Shown here in pieces: positions 9,114-18,701 of a DNA stretch of 64,000 bases. This DNA is from Turicibacter faecis (GTDB lineage Bacteria; Bacillota_I; Bacilli_A; MOL361; Turicibacteraceae): NCBI RefSeq assembly GCF_037076425.1, contig NZ_AP028127.1, forward strand, positions 1,866,501 to 1,930,500, in the 5' to 3' direction. The notes under the pieces are model-generated. The model saw nothing but the letters and a program-made list of their open reading frames with translations. It was not told the DNA's origin and ran no database searches. The position numbers and the translations under genes are program-made. Positions within the stretch are counted from its first letter, which is position 1, and every line of letters begins with the position of its first letter.

Positions 9114-9233
9114 AAAACCTCACCTCATTTTCTTAAATAAAATCTCCATTCATTTTAGGAAGTGATTTAAATGAGACTCTTTTTAGGCAAACTATTATTA
9201 TGCCAAATATTAAGCCTATATATTCGTACAATA

Positions 9234-10355
9234 TTATTTTTTTTTCAATAAATTCGTATATTGAATCTCTATTTTTTGTGCTTCATTATTTATATTAAAG
9301 TTATTTTTTGTAATTTCATTAGTAGCATCCACTCTTTGGAAAAAACCAGTAAATTGTATGGTCTTATCAGCCCAGACTTCTGCTGAATTATCTAGCGAAA
9401 CAAATTGTGTCGTATTCAGAACTTTAGCCTCTTTTGTCACACCCTTTGAAAATAAACAAGGTAACCCTGAAGCTTGGGCTTCTACTCCTACAACTGGTAA
9501 TCCTTCGTATAGTGAAGGTAATAAAAATGTATCAAATACTTGATATAATCGATTAGCATCGTTTCGTTGACCCAAGAATAATACATTATCTTGCAAGTTA
9601 TACTTTCTAACCTTTTCTTTTATTTCTTCTAATTTAGGACCTTGTCCCAGTAATAACAACATTGAATCATTGTTTCGTTTATAAATCTCCCTAAAAATAT
9701 CTATTAAGAAACTATGATTTTTAGTCTCAACAAATCTTCCGATATGTCCTATTACTAATTTATCTTCACTTATATTCAGCTCTTTTCTAGCCTTTTTTCG
9801 CATTTCTTCATTAAACTTAAATTTATCTATATCGATAGCATTATTCAATAAGTAAACGTTTCCTTCGTTATATTCTTTATCCCCAAACAACCATCTTCCT
9901 GCTAACTCTGAACAACACATATAGTTAGTAGCAAATGTTTTTGAAAAGGGTCTTAGAATTTGTTTCATAAAATTCCTCTTCTTTTCTTTTTTATTAGTCG
10001 TACTATGACTATGGGCTATTCTAATAGGAACCCCGGCATCTTTAGCAGCTTTTAAAGAAAATACAGATAAGGTATTAATATGCGAATGAACAATTTTATA
10101 ATTACCTTCTTCTAAAACCCTTTTTAATTCTTTATGATATTTCATTACCTTTTGATATGGAGGAATAAGTACTACTTTTCCTCCCAATGATTCTATTTCA
10201 TCATAGGGAATATTAGTCGAGTCATCATCACAAATAAAATCAAACTGTATCTTCGTTCGGTCAATATGACGATAATAATTCATAACGACAGATTCTACTC
10301 CACCACCGATCCATTTCCCCATAATTTGTGCAATTCTAATCGGATTTTGCTCCAT
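9234..10355 (-). CDS. Family 4 glycosyltransferase, EpsF-like (locus 1)
   Basis: GT-B fold glycosyltransferase with an N-terminal RIAQIMGKWIGGGVESVVMNYYRHID motif (shown in part: GGGVESVVMNYY), HSHINTLSVF, and a C-terminal donor site with YEGLPVVGVEAQASG (EX7E motif). The start at 10355 is chosen because AAGGAGG sits six bases upstream. An ATG 48 bases further up would overlap the end of the preceding gene and has no ribosome site. It resembles the glycosyltransferase at 33603-34709 of locus 2 throughout, so the two may use the same donor. Composition is intermediate between the AT-rich block and the CpsCD genes. Confidence 0.85.
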   Translation of the reverse strand: MEQNPIRIAQIMGKWIGGGVESVVMNYYRHIDRTKIQFDFICDDDSTNIPYDEIESLGGKVVLIPPYQKVMKYHKELKRVLEEGNYKIVHSHINTLSVFSLKAAKDAGVPIRIAHSHSTTNKKEKKRNFMKQILRPFSKTFATNYMCCSELAGRWLFGDKEYNEGNVYLLNNAIDIDKFKFNEEMRKKARKELNISEDKLVIGHIGRFVETKNHSFLIDIFREIYKRNNDSMLLLLGQGPKLEEIKEKVRKYNLQDNVLFLGQRNDANRLYQVFDTFLLPSLYEGLPVVGVEAQASGLPCLFSKGVTKEAKVLNTTQFVSLDNSAEVWADKTIQFTGFFQRVDATNEITKNNFNINNEAQKIEIQYTNLLKKK

Positions 10356-10383
10356 AAAAACCTCCTTATAACTGATATTACTG

Positions 10384-11037
10384 CTAACTTGCATTTTCAT
10401 CACCGAGCATTGCCGGAATTGTTAATAAAATTAATTTAATATCGAGCCATAAATTACGTGTTTTAATGTATTCGATATCAAGTTCCACCCATTCATCAAA
10501 TCCAATGTTATTACGGCCACTCACCTGCCAAATACAAGTTAAACCTGGCTTAACAAGTAATCGTTGCATTTGATATGGCGTATATTGTTCTACTTCTCGT
10601 GGAAGAGCCGGTCGCGGTCCAACTAAACTCATATCACCTTTTAATACATTAAACAGTTGTGGCAATTCATCCAAACTTGTCTTACGAATAAACTTTCCTA
10701 CCTTCGTAATACGCGGATCATTCTTCATTTTAAAGGCAGGGCCACTTTGTTCATTTAAATGCATTAATTCATGAAGTCTCTCCTCTGCATCCGTATACAT
10801 ACTTCTAAACTTATACATTTTAAATGTCTTCGGATATTCGCCATTTCTCACTTGAGAGAAAAAGATTGGCCCTTTAGGATCTTCAATTTTAATGAGGATT
10901 GCAATGATTAACATCACAGGAGATGCTAATATTAATCCAATTAACGATCCAACAATATCCATCAGACGCTTTAATACAACATAGCAAATACTTGTCTTCA
11001 CTAATTCTTGACGTTGAATTGCTAATTCATTCTCCAT
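10384..11037 (-). CDS. Priming sugar-phosphate transferase (polyprenyl phosphoglycosyltransferase), locus 1
   Basis: The 217-residue protein is a monotopic phosphoglycosyl transferase that attaches the first sugar-1-phosphate to undecaprenyl phosphate. It has one hydrophobic re-entrant segment (about 25-47), then KFRSM, the catalytic Asp-Glu pair in [24 protein letters not shown] (shown in part: [12 protein letters not shown]), and [14 protein letters not shown]. This is the short form of the WcaJ/EpsL group without the N-terminal membrane domain. It starts after AGGAGGTAGAGAG and is separated from cpsD by a hairpin terminator/attenuator. The sugar is not readable from sequence. Confidence 0.85.
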   Translation of the reverse strand: MENELAIQRQELVKTSICYVVLKRLMDIVGSLIGLILASPVMLIIAILIKIEDPKGPIFFSQVRNGEYPKTFKMYKFRSMYTDAEERLHELMHLNEQSGPAFKMKNDPRITKVGKFIRKTSLDELPQLFNVLKGDMSLVGPRPALPREVEQYTPYQMQRLLVKPGLTCIWQVSGRNNIGFDEWVELDIEYIKTRNLWLDIKLILLTIPAMLGDENAS

Positions 11038-11054
11038 CTCTCTACCTCCTAAAA

Positions 11055-11103
11055 TAAAAAAGGTAGAACTCTTAATTTAAGAAATCATTAGGAGTTCTAC
11101 CTT
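11055..11103 (-). terminator. Intra-operon terminator/attenuator between cpsD and the priming transferase
   Basis: Perfect arms aggtagaactc and gagttctacct enclose a loop of about 20 bases, and on the minus strand the stem runs directly into TTTTTTATTTT. The T-run ends just before the ribosome site AGGAGG of the next gene. A terminator here would cut expression of the glycosyltransferase genes relative to cpsCD unless it is read through or antiterminated. Confidence 0.75.
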
Positions 11104-11179
11104 CATCTATTCTATCATTGAATAAATGGTATCTAATTTATCTCTCCCTAATTTCTTCTCTCTTTATTTAAATCCCAAT

Positions 11180-11896
11180 TTATTTCTTTTTCCCAAAAAG
11201 TTTTCGTTTCTTTTTGTTTTCTGCCCCTTCTTCATAGCTATAATATTGATAGCTATAATATCCTTTTTTTGTGACTGGCATCATCGTCATGACAGCCCCT
11301 AACACATTCGCATTAACTGCTTCGAGTGATTTAAACGCCCTTTTTCCAGCCTCAATTTCTGTTTTCCCTGAGGCAATCGCCAAAATCACCCCATCAACAA
11401 AGGTTGATAAAACGGCGGCATCCGTTACCAGGTTAACTGGAGGTGCATCAATTAACACCACATCATAATTATCACTTAAGATTTTAATTAAATCTTGCAT
11501 TTTTGTTGATCCTAATAATTCCGATGGATTAGGTGGAATTGGTCCCGAAGTTAGCACATTAATCTCACTTCCCGAAACCTTGATTACATCTTTTAATCCA
11601 ACTTGGCCTGCTAACACATTCGTTAACCCTTGTTGATTCGAAACCGCAAATACTTGGTGTACACGTGGGCGACGCAAGTCGGCATCAACAATTATCACGC
11701 GATTTCCCGCCTGAGCAAAAGTCTCGGCTAAATTTGTAATAGTCGTCGTTTTCCCCTCCGACATCATCGAACTTGTCACCATTAACGTCTTAATCTGTTT
11801 ATCAACACTTGAAAATTGAATATTTGTTCTTAACGTACGATAGGCTTCCGAAATTGGTGACTTACTATTCGTATGTGTAATAAGATCTAAACTCAT
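11180..11896 (-). CDS. cpsD: CpsD/CapB-family tyrosine kinase (locus 1)
   Basis: BY-kinase that works with the adjacent CpsC membrane protein to control polysaccharide assembly. Residues 42-51 form the Walker A loop (SSMMSEGKTT), 68-76 the Walker A' motif (IIVDADLRR), and VVLIDAPPV the Walker B. The C-terminus ends in a tyrosine cluster (YYSYQYYSYEE), the usual autophosphorylation site. As in other Gram-positives, kinase and membrane activator are separate proteins. It is close in layout to the second CpsD at 37675-38382. No phosphotyrosine phosphatase gene (CpsB/Wzb) is present beside either copy in this window. Confidence 0.9.
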   Translation of the reverse strand: MSLDLITHTNSKSPISEAYRTLRTNIQFSSVDKQIKTLMVTSSMMSEGKTTTITNLAETFAQAGNRVIIVDADLRRPRVHQVFAVSNQQGLTNVLAGQVGLKDVIKVSGSEINVLTSGPIPPNPSELLGSTKMQDLIKILSDNYDVVLIDAPPVNLVTDAAVLSTFVDGVILAIASGKTEIEAGKRAFKSLEAVNANVLGAVMTMMPVTKKGYYSYQYYSYEEGAENKKKRKLFGKKK

Positions 11897-11907
11897 CCCT
11901 TATCCTC

Positions 11908-12591
11908 CTACAATCCTTTAATATCAGGTATAGCCCCTAAAATTGGTAATCCTAAGTGACGTTCAATATCTGATGGCGTTTTGTACGTACGGTCTAAAAA
12001 CTCAAGAACGAAAACTAAACCAACACTTACCATCATTCCAAGCACGGTAGCAATCGCAATATTCATCACTTTATTAGGAGCTACCGGACTTTCAGGAACC
12101 TTTGCCACATCGATTGTTGATACACTATCCACTTTCATCATCTCATTAATTTCTTGTTTGAAGATTTCTGCTTCAGTGTTCGCAATTAAAGCAGCTAACT
12201 CCGGATCGTTGTCTTTAACTGTAATTTTAAAAATCTCTGTCGTTTCTACTTGAGAAACTGAAATTTTGGAATTTAAATCTTTGGAAGATAAATCTAAATC
12301 CAGTTTTTTAATCACCTTATCCGCGATACGATTACTTTTAATAATTTGCGAATAAGTTGTAGCCAGCTTCTGACTCATTTGTAATTGATTATAATCCATC
12401 AACGCTTCTTGATTTTGCTTGTAACTAACGATCATAGTTGTTGACGCCTCGTATTGTGGTTTTAGCAAAAAGAAGCTAACCCCTGCCGCCAATATCGCAG
12501 CGATTAACGTAATACTGGCAATCATTAGCCATCGTTTTCGTAACATTCCAAATATTTCACGCAGATCAATTTCGTACTCCGTATTCTCCAC
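11908..12591 (-). CDS. cpsC: CpsC/CapA-family chain-length regulator and kinase activator (locus 1)
   Basis: Wzz-type protein of about 227 residues. It has membrane segments near residues 20-42 and 172-194 flanking an extracytoplasmic domain, the proline-containing PVAPNKVMNIAIATVL before the second segment, and a short cytoplasmic tail ending GLPILGAIPD that is expected to contact CpsD. I place the start at a GTG (12591), since the ATG at 12597 abuts the AAAGGGAG ribosome site with no spacing. It opens polysaccharide locus 1 and is followed 11 bases later by cpsD. A promoter with a striking palindrome lies about 270 bases upstream. Confidence 0.88.
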   Translation of the reverse strand: MENTEYEIDLREIFGMLRKRWLMIASITLIAAILAAGVSFFLLKPQYEASTTMIVSYKQNQEALMDYNQLQMSQKLATTYSQIIKSNRIADKVIKKLDLDLSSKDLNSKISVSQVETTEIFKITVKDNDPELAALIANTEAEIFKQEINEMMKVDSVSTIDVAKVPESPVAPNKVMNIAIATVLGMMVSVGLVFVLEFLDRTYKTPSDIERHLGLPILGAIPDIKGL

Positions 12592-12860
12592 TTTCATCTC
12601 CCTTTCTTTACATTAAAATTTATAATCACATTCACACCGATTATACCACAGAATTTACTCATTTTCTGAAAAAACTGTAGGAAAGCGTTGTGTTTTTTTT
12701 TGAAATTTTTGTCTTTTATTCAACAATAATCTCCTGAATCAACAAATATCAACTATAGCTCACTACTTTTTACTTCTTTTCTACATACTTTTATACCAAA
12801 ACAATGACACTACTCCCAACCAAAACATGTTACTTTAGAACCCTTGACCTTCCGTTCCTT

Positions 12861-12894
12861 ATTATACCTTATCATTACCGACATTTTCTGTCGG
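12861..12894 (-). promoter_or_regulatory. Promoter with CCGACA-N5-TGTCGG palindrome upstream of locus 1
   Basis: On the minus strand a perfect palindrome CCGACA-N5-TGTCGG (12878-12894) is followed after exactly 11 bases by TATAATAAG (TATAAT at 12861-12866). There is no conventional -35 at 16-18 bases; the palindrome occupies that place. The same arrangement with identical spacing occurs at 18646-18679. It fits an activator or alternative control element. The rest of the 480-base gap before the next gene shows no ORF or other structure apart from the terminator at 13043-13073. The leader of about 260 bases is long. Confidence 0.6.
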
Positions 12895-13042
12895 CACCCT
12901 TCATTTAAATAAATTTTCAGAAACTTTGTATATAAGTGACTCGGTCCAAATTCAATTATTTATAAAGATTAACCGTAAAGAGGTTATCATTTGATAATTT
13001 AAACTCGGAAACTCACTATCCTATGTAATTTTGAATCCTAAA

Positions 13043-13073
13043 TAAAAAAAGTGGTTTCAAGCCACTCTTTCCA
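13043..13073 (-). terminator. Intrinsic terminator of the pgl operon
   Basis: On the minus strand AAAGAGTGG and CCACTTTTTTT pair around a seven-base loop (G-T pair included), followed by a run of T. It lies five bases beyond the stop codon of the aminotransferase gene. Confidence 0.7.
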
Positions 13074-13077
13074 ACTG

Positions 13078-14220
13078 TTATTTAAATAATCCTTTAATAA
13101 TATCAATGACGTGCTGTTGTTGTTCCGCTGTCATTTTCGTATCTGACGGTAAGCAGATTCCTCGTTTAAAATAGTCTTCTGATACCGGTTGGTCATCCGT
13201 TGCTGTAAAAAATGGATACTGTTTGAAGACCGGCTGCATGTGCATCGGTTTCCATACCGGGCGCGATTCAATGTTTTCCTTTTCTAACGCTAACATGATG
13301 TCCATTGGTTTCACCTGAGATGTTTCTTTGAGGGTCATGACCGATAACCAATAGTTCGACTCCCCAAAGTCACAAATATTCATCATTTCTATATCTTCAA
13401 TATCTCTGAAAGCTTCTTTGTATGTTTCATAAATTTCTTTCTTCTTTACAATTCGTTCATTTAAAACTTTTAGCTGTCCGCGACCGATTCCTGCAACGAC
13501 ATTTGACATCCGATAGTTGTAGCCGATTTCTTTATGTTCATAATGACGTTCCGCCTCACGCGATTGAGTCGCCCAAAACGTCGCCTTTTTTGTGTACGCT
13601 TCATGATTAGAAACCATCATCCCTCCACCTGAAGTCGTGATGATTTTATTTCCATTAAAGGAATAGATTCCAATATCTCCTATCGTTCCGCTCATTCGTC
13701 CTTTATACGTTGATCCTAATGATTCGGCAGCGTCTTCTAAAATTGGGACGTTATATTTCTGACAGAGTTCTAAAATCAGATCCATGTCTGCACTTTGTCC
13801 ATATAAGTTCACAACAACGACAGCTTTAGGAAGCTGATGGCGTTTTATGGCGTCTTCAAAAGCCTTCTTCAGGGCTTTTGGACACATGTTCCATGTTGCA
13901 GCATCGCTATCAATAAACACAGGTGTTGCTCCTAAGTATAAAATCGGATTACATGAAGCAGAAAAAGTGAGGGTTGAACAAAACACCGTGTCTCCTTCTT
14001 TAACGCCTAATGCTTTTAATCCAAGATGAATCGCTGCGGTTCCACTCGAAAGAGCAGAGGCTGATTTCACCCCGACATAATCGGCTAATTCTTGTTCAAA
14101 CTGATTCACATTCGGTCCGAGTGGCGCCACCCAGTTCGTATCAAAAGCCCCTTTAACATATGCTTGTTCGTACCCTTCCTCACTCATATGAGGAGACGCT
14201 AAATATATTCGTGTCATCAT
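13078..14220 (-). CDS. pglE: PglE-type UDP-4-keto-6-deoxy-sugar aminotransferase
   Basis: DegT/DnrJ/EryC1/StrS aminotransferase of about 380 residues using pyridoxal phosphate. Visible motifs are SSGTAAIHLGLKALG (cofactor phosphate), EDAAES, and the Schiff-base lysine in SFNGNKIITTSGGG (K192 from the chosen start). In the diacetylbacillosamine pathway PglE turns UDP-4-keto-6-deoxy-GlcNAc into the 4-amino sugar. Its operon partners are the dehydratase, acetyltransferase and phosphoglycosyl transferase of the same pathway, which is the main reason for the specific call. I start it at 14220 because AAAGGGG lies six bases upstream; the ATG at 14226 abuts that site. Confidence 0.85.
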   Translation of the reverse strand: MMTRIYLASPHMSEEGYEQAYVKGAFDTNWVAPLGPNVNQFEQELADYVGVKSASALSSGTAAIHLGLKALGVKEGDTVFCSTLTFSASCNPILYLGATPVFIDSDAATWNMCPKALKKAFEDAIKRHQLPKAVVVVNLYGQSADMDLILELCQKYNVPILEDAAESLGSTYKGRMSGTIGDIGIYSFNGNKIITTSGGGMMVSNHEAYTKKATFWATQSREAERHYEHKEIGYNYRMSNVVAGIGRGQLKVLNERIVKKKEIYETYKEAFRDIEDIEMMNICDFGESNYWLSVMTLKETSQVKPMDIMLALEKENIESRPVWKPMHMQPVFKQYPFFTATDDQPVSEDYFKRGICLPSDTKMTAEQQQHVIDIIKGLFK

Positions 14221-14231
14221 TTTCATCCCCT

Positions 14232-14879
14232 TTATCGTCGTTGTTTAATCACGCGCGCCGGAACCCCGACCGCGGTTACATCCTGAGCTAAGTCATTTAC
14301 GACGGTTGCCCCCGCTCCAATGATTGAACGAGAACCAATCGTCATCCCTTGAATCACCGTTGCTCCTGCCCCAATATGAGTCAAGTCGCCCACAGTCACG
14401 GTCCCGCATAAAGTAGCGTTAGGAGAGAGATGAACATAATCTCCAATTCGATTATCATGTTCCACAATAGCGCCCGTATTAATAATTGCATGACAGCCAA
14501 TTTGGGTATTCGCATTCATCACCACATTTGGCATCACCACAGTTCCCACACCGATGGAAATATTCGTTCCCATCGTCACCGTTGGATGAATCACCGTATA
14601 AAAAGGCAAGTGCGAATACTGACGAGCCAATCGCTCACGTACCTCATTCGAACCAATGGCTAAAACAAATTCCGTCTGTCCATCATGAAATCGATCCGCC
14701 GAATCAGTCGTTCCTAAGATGGGATACCCCATCCATTCCGTTTTCCCCGAATCATCGAGTAATCCTTTAATCTCAATCGGTGCCCCGTGTTCGATTTGTG
14801 CTTTTAAACTATCGAGAATAACCGCAGCATGGCCACCCGCTCCAAAAAGAATAATCTGCTTCATCTTAATTTGCTCCAT
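14232..14879 (-). CDS. pglD: PglD-type UDP-4-amino-sugar N-acetyltransferase
   Basis: The N-terminal small nucleotide-sugar-binding domain starts [18 protein letters not shown] (in part: GAGGHAAV at 13-20). A left-handed beta-helix of hexapeptide repeats follows from about residue 95. The catalytic histidine sits in [12 protein letters not shown] (H141), the PglD/NeuD position. The C-terminus VGVPARVIK closes the helix. PglD acetylates the 4-amino group to give UDP-2,4-diacetamido-2,4,6-trideoxyglucose. The gene overlaps the end of pglC by 14 bases, suggesting coupled translation. NeuD-like sialic-acid acetyltransferases look similar, but the neighbours favour PglD. Confidence 0.85.
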   Translation of the reverse strand: MEQIKMKQIILFGAGGHAAVILDSLKAQIEHGAPIEIKGLLDDSGKTEWMGYPILGTTDSADRFHDGQTEFVLAIGSNEVRERLARQYSHLPFYTVIHPTVTMGTNISIGVGTVVMPNVVMNANTQIGCHAIINTGAIVEHDNRIGDYVHLSPNATLCGTVTVGDLTHIGAGATVIQGMTIGSRSIIGAGATVVNDLAQDVTAVGVPARVIKQRR

Positions 14880-15468
14880 TAAACTTCTCCACCGTCACAT
14901 GTCCCTCTTGACTAATATCCGATTGTTTAAGAACTTTTCCAACCGTTTGCGCTAAAATTTTAAAATCCAGACTTAAACGATAGTTGTCCACATAATAAAC
15001 ATCTAATTCAAATTTTTGGGCCCAAGAGATATTATTTCTTCCATTAATTTGAGCGTATCCCGTAATTCCTGGGCGAACCTCATGACGGCGCATCTGCTCT
15101 TTTGAGTAAAGAGGGAGATACTCAACAAGAAGTGGTCGGGGTCCTACTAAACTCATATCCCCTTTTAACACATTAAACAATTCAGGTAATTCATCTAAAC
15201 TACTTTGTCTTAAAAATTGACCAAACTTCGTTAATCGCTCGTCATCCGGTAAAAGATGACCCTTTGCATCTTTGGCATCTTTCATTGTTCGAAACTTCAC
15301 CATTTCGAATACTTCGCCATTTAACCCAACACGAGGTTGGCGAAATAAAATCGGCGCTCCTAAGTTTAGGCGCACTAAAATTGCCACGATTAATAAAATC
15401 GGTGAAGCAATAATGATCCCTATTAAGGCAATCATAAAGTCGAATATCCTCTTAATTCGTTGTTGCAC
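14866..15468 (-). CDS. pglC: PglC-type phosphoglycosyl transferase (undecaprenyl phosphate diNAcBac-1-phosphate transferase)
   Basis: A 200-residue monotopic phosphoglycosyl transferase of the same length as Campylobacter PglC. It has a re-entrant hydrophobic helix (about 10-33), KFRTM, the catalytic pair in [22 protein letters not shown], and [14 protein letters not shown]. It primes glycan assembly by moving the sugar-1-phosphate to undecaprenyl phosphate at the inner membrane face. It overlaps pglF by 17 bases and pglD by 14. It differs from the priming transferase of locus 1 (10384-11037) in length and details, so the cell appears to make two kinds of lipid-linked primer. Locus 2 lacks a priming enzyme and may depend on this one. 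Confidence 0.85.
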   Translation of the reverse strand: MQQRIKRIFDFMIALIGIIIASPILLIVAILVRLNLGAPILFRQPRVGLNGEVFEMVKFRTMKDAKDAKGHLLPDDERLTKFGQFLRQSSLDELPELFNVLKGDMSLVGPRPLLVEYLPLYSKEQMRRHEVRPGITGYAQINGRNNISWAQKFELDVYYVDNYRLSLDFKILAQTVGKVLKQSDISQEGHVTVEKFNGAN

Positions 15469-17407
15469 ACTTTATCCCCCTATTCATCACTTCTTCATTC
15501 GATTGAGCCAACTGTACATTTATTTTATGATGTTCAGGTTCGCGATAAGTTGGGACAACTTCTTTCAATTTAGCTTTTAACTCCGTGCTTCCCTTTGTTG
15601 TTGCTACAATCAACTCATTAATTTGTTTTTTTACTGTGCAAAGTTCAAAGTCTCCTGGCTTACCGATAAAGATTTTTTTATGGTCTGTTTTAGTTAAGCC
15701 TTCCTCGTCCATTAAAAGCTCTTCGTATAGCTTTTCACCCGGGCGAAGTCCCGTCACCTGAATTTCAATTTCGGTGTGAGGTTCATATCCCGATAATTTA
15801 ATTAAATTTTCAGCTAAATCATAAATCTTAACCGGTTTTCCCATATCGAGGACAAAGATTTCTCCTCCTTGGGCAAATCCACCCGCTTGGAGAACGAGTT
15901 GGGCAGCCTCAGGAATCGTCATAAAGTAACGGACAATCTCTTTATGCGTTAACGTAACCGGTCCACCTTTTGCAATCTGTTTTTTAAACAGTGGCACAAC
16001 CGATCCATTTGAACCAAGCACATTTCCGAAACGGACAGCAACAAAATCCGTTTGACTCGTTGGGTTTAACGATTGAATAATCATCTCACATAATCGTTTC
16101 GTTGCCCCCATGACGTTCGTTGGATTTACCGCCTTATCGGTCGAAATCAGAACAAATCGTTTCACGCCATATTCACTTGCCAATTCCGCCGTATGAAGCG
16201 TTCCAACTACATTATTTTTAATTGCTTCCGCTGGACTATCTTCCATTAACGGCACATGCTTATGCGCAGCGGCATGGAAAACGACATCTGGACGATACGT
16301 CTCATAAATTTCTTTCAAACGGTCGCGTTCACGAACAGACGCAATCAACGTCACTAAATTTAAGTGCGGATATTGGCGACGTAATTCATTTTGTAAATCA
16401 TATGCATTATTTTCGTAAATATCAACGATAATGAGTTGCGTTGGATGGAATTTAGCAATCTGACGACACAACTCCGATCCAATCGATCCTCCACCACCGG
16501 TTACCATCACGACCTGTTGTTCTAAATAATCACTAATTCCCTCATAATCCAGTTGAATTGAATCACGAGCTAATAACTCCTCTACTGATACATCACGAAT
16601 CATCCCGACATTAAACTTTCCATCGATTAATTCAAATAAGCCTGGCATTGTCTTAACCGCTACATTTAACCGTTTCGCTTTTAATGTAATAGCCTTTAAA
16701 TCCGACTTATTCATCTGTGAAATAGCGATAATTAATTCATCAATATCATACTTCATCAATACTTGTTCTAATTCATCGCCTGTTCCAAATACGGGAATCT
16801 TACCAATGCAAGTCCCACTTTTTTCAGGATTATCATCCACAAAACCAATAATTTTCTTTCCAAACTGCGGATTACGACGATACTCATTCGCGACAAGGCT
16901 TCCACCCATTCCGGCTCCATAAATTAACGTCCGTTGGATATCCCCCTCCTCAAACACTTGTTGTGTGATAATGTAATATCGAAGGCAACGCCACATAATT
17001 CGGGCCCCGTTACACGCAATCATCGCTAAAATTCCCGCTAAGATAGTGACAAGTAAAGGAATGCGAACGGGCAAAAGGAAAGAGGTCATTAAATTAATTC
17101 CTGTTCCCATAATAAAAGACAACGTTCCGAGGGTAAAATCCTCAAGTCCCGCCAATTTCCAGATGCTTTGATACTGTTTCATTATCCATTGACAGAGAAT
17201 TAATGTAATAATCCCTAAAAGACTCATTCCTCTTATAACATTCATAATTTCAAAAATATAACTCACTTCTTGACCGGCCATGTAATATCGAAAAATAATC
17301 GCTAAAAAATAACAAATTGAAATCAACACAAAATCCATGACAACCAAAATTACACGTTTTAATCCCCGCTTCTTTATACCGGGAATCTTTGATATATACT
17401 CTCCCAT
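15452..17407 (-). CDS. pglF: PglF-type membrane UDP-GlcNAc 4,6-dehydratase
   Basis: The 651-residue protein has four N-terminal membrane segments (within about 20-135), a first nucleotide-binding domain with [16 protein letters not shown] (about 163-178), and a C-terminal SDR dehydratase domain with [15 protein letters not shown] (302-316). The active site shows [17 protein letters not shown] (422-438), with Met in place of the usual SDR tyrosine, as in PglF/WbpM/FlaA1-type enzymes. It converts UDP-GlcNAc to UDP-4-keto-6-deoxy-GlcNAc, the first step towards diacetylbacillosamine. GGGAGGAG precedes the ATG, and a promoter lies at 17540-17568. First gene of the four-gene operon. Confidence 0.88.
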   Translation of the reverse strand: MGEYISKIPGIKKRGLKRVILVVMDFVLISICYFLAIIFRYYMAGQEVSYIFEIMNVIRGMSLLGIITLILCQWIMKQYQSIWKLAGLEDFTLGTLSFIMGTGINLMTSFLLPVRIPLLVTILAGILAMIACNGARIMWRCLRYYIITQQVFEEGDIQRTLIYGAGMGGSLVANEYRRNPQFGKKIIGFVDDNPEKSGTCIGKIPVFGTGDELEQVLMKYDIDELIIAISQMNKSDLKAITLKAKRLNVAVKTMPGLFELIDGKFNVGMIRDVSVEELLARDSIQLDYEGISDYLEQQVVMVTGGGGSIGSELCRQIAKFHPTQLIIVDIYENNAYDLQNELRRQYPHLNLVTLIASVRERDRLKEIYETYRPDVVFHAAAHKHVPLMEDSPAEAIKNNVVGTLHTAELASEYGVKRFVLISTDKAVNPTNVMGATKRLCEMIIQSLNPTSQTDFVAVRFGNVLGSNGSVVPLFKKQIAKGGPVTLTHKEIVRYFMTIPEAAQLVLQAGGFAQGGEIFVLDMGKPVKIYDLAENLIKLSGYEPHTEIEIQVTGLRPGEKLYEELLMDEEGLTKTDHKKIFIGKPGDFELCTVKKQINELIVATTKGSTELKAKLKEVVPTYREPEHHKINVQLAQSNEEVMNRGIKCATTN

Positions 17408-17539
17408 ATCTTACTCCTCCCAAGGATTCTTTTTATTCTGCACCTTGGCCTCTCCTGATAAAAGATATCTTATCCTCCCTCCAAATATCCATCCATTCAG
17501 CCATAAAGATACAAATCACCTCATTTTATAACATCCTAT

Positions 17540-17568
17540 ATTATATTATGTTTCGACTTTTTCGACAA
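17540..17568 (-). promoter_or_regulatory. Promoter of the pgl operon
   Basis: Minus strand TTGTCG (17563-17568) and TATAAT (17540-17545) are 17 bases apart. The -35 overlaps the repeat GTCGAAAAAGTCGAA, a form also found upstream of the gene starting at 62282. The 5' leader is about 125 bases. Confidence 0.6.
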
Positions 17569-17607
17569 GCATTCCCGAAAGACTTTAACCATTTTCATGA
17601 TGGAAAA

Positions 17608-17662
17608 GGATAAGAAAAGACCCCTTTTTGTTCACTCACAAAAAAGGGATCTTTTCTTATCC
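17608..17662. terminator. Long, near-perfect terminator hairpin
   Basis: Arms of about 24 bases (ggataagaaaagacccct... and its complement) with one mismatch enclose a six-base loop; the right arm ends one base before the lipoprotein stop codon. It ends the lipoprotein transcript on the minus strand and separates it from the pgl promoter. Confidence 0.8.
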
Positions 17663-17663
17663 T

Positions 17664-18572
17664 TTAAAAAGCACCCCGTTCAAAATCCTGATCCTCATAA
17701 ATCGTTCCCTGAGCCTGGTAATCAAGATCATAAACTGTTAATGTTTGACTCCCAACGTAAAACATTCGCGTGTGATAGTCATTTCCGAACGGATAAACAA
17801 TATTGGAGATATAACAGCGTTCACCATTAATATAGGCATCTTTAAAAAAGTCATCATCTGGCTCTTCGTCCACGGCCATCCCCTTATCCAAAGAAATTAA
17901 TAGCTCAGTTACTTCTTCTCTCGAGTAAACTTTCGGCTCTTGTTGCTTTTTACGCTCTTCTTCCTGACGTTTCTCCTCAGCAAGTCGTTCTTCCTCGGCC
18001 ACTCGTTGGGCCTCCTGTTCATCAAGCGCTTGCTGTGATTTTGCGACTAACTCCTCAGCCTTTGCTTTTTGTTCACTTGTCGCATAAGGATTAGCATTCA
18101 CATGCTCACTCAATGAACCGATAACATGGGTAATCAACGTAGCCTTACATTCTTCATACTGTTGCTGGTTAAACATCTCTTCAGCCTCAGTTAAAACTTG
18201 GGCAACCTTATCTATTTCTGTTAAATGAGTTTCAATCTTTTCCTTTAGGACGTCCATATCCTCCTTAATTGTATAATCAGCATACCCTTTATCTAATTGG
18301 TCGATGACCTTTTTGGCTTCCGCAAATTTCTCCTCCGCTATTAACTGCGTCGCCTGAAGGTAAGTATCCACGATGGAATGTAACGTTTTTGCCTCTTCAT
18401 GTGATGGATTCTCTTCAAGCACCAATTCTAATGAAAGCAAGGCCTTTTCATACGCTTTCTCCTCCATCGCAATTTTTGCTTTTTCCATCGATTTTTTCAC
18501 CATCCCGTTCTCACATCCAACGATGATTAACAAGGCCATTAATAAAACAGATATAAACTGCTTTTTCTTCAT
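17664..18572 (-). CDS. TPR-containing lipoprotein
   Basis: The 302-residue protein has a lipoprotein signal (hydrophobic stretch, lipobox IIVGC at about residues 16-20), two or three TPR-like helical pairs (about 28-160), a charged coiled coil (about 175-215, rich in Glu, Arg, Lys and Gln), and a C-terminal domain of about 90 residues with aromatic beta-type sequence. It should be anchored on the outer face of the membrane. It stands alone between two terminators, with its own promoter carrying the same palindrome as locus 1. This hints at a shared regulator and perhaps a role in glycan assembly, but no specific function can be read. Confidence 0.65.
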   Translation of the reverse strand: MKKKQFISVLLMALLIIVGCENGMVKKSMEKAKIAMEEKAYEKALLSLELVLEENPSHEEAKTLHSIVDTYLQATQLIAEEKFAEAKKVIDQLDKGYADYTIKEDMDVLKEKIETHLTEIDKVAQVLTEAEEMFNQQQYEECKATLITHVIGSLSEHVNANPYATSEQKAKAEELVAKSQQALDEQEAQRVAEEERLAEEKRQEEERKKQQEPKVYSREEVTELLISLDKGMAVDEEPDDDFFKDAYINGERCYISNIVYPFGNDYHTRMFYVGSQTLTVYDLDYQAQGTIYEDQDFERGAF

Positions 18573-18645
18573 TTTCTCTCCTCCTTAACCGTTATCTGAG
18601 GAAATTCCTCATACACAGACACTCCTCATTCAATCCGTCTAACTT

Positions 18646-18679
18646 ATTATACCGTATACCTTCCGACAATAAGTGTCGG
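18646..18679 (-). promoter_or_regulatory. Promoter with CCGACA-N5-TGTCGG palindrome upstream of the TPR lipoprotein
   Basis: Perfect palindrome at 18663-18679, then exactly 11 bases, then TATAATAAG (TATAAT at 18646-18651), all read on the minus strand. This is the same architecture and spacing as at 12861-12894. Confidence 0.6.
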
Positions 18680-18701
18680 TCTTCTCGTTTTAATCCCTAT
18701 T

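Noticed and set aside
9114..9233. Possible terminator between the GT2 and GT4 genes of locus 1
   Set aside because: A weak TAGGC/GCCTA pairing exists, but on the minus strand it is followed by A-rich rather than T-rich sequence.
14430..14955. Overlapping plus-strand frames inside pglD/pglC
   Set aside because: They are antisense shadows of genes with clear catalytic motifs; codon patterns follow the minus strand.
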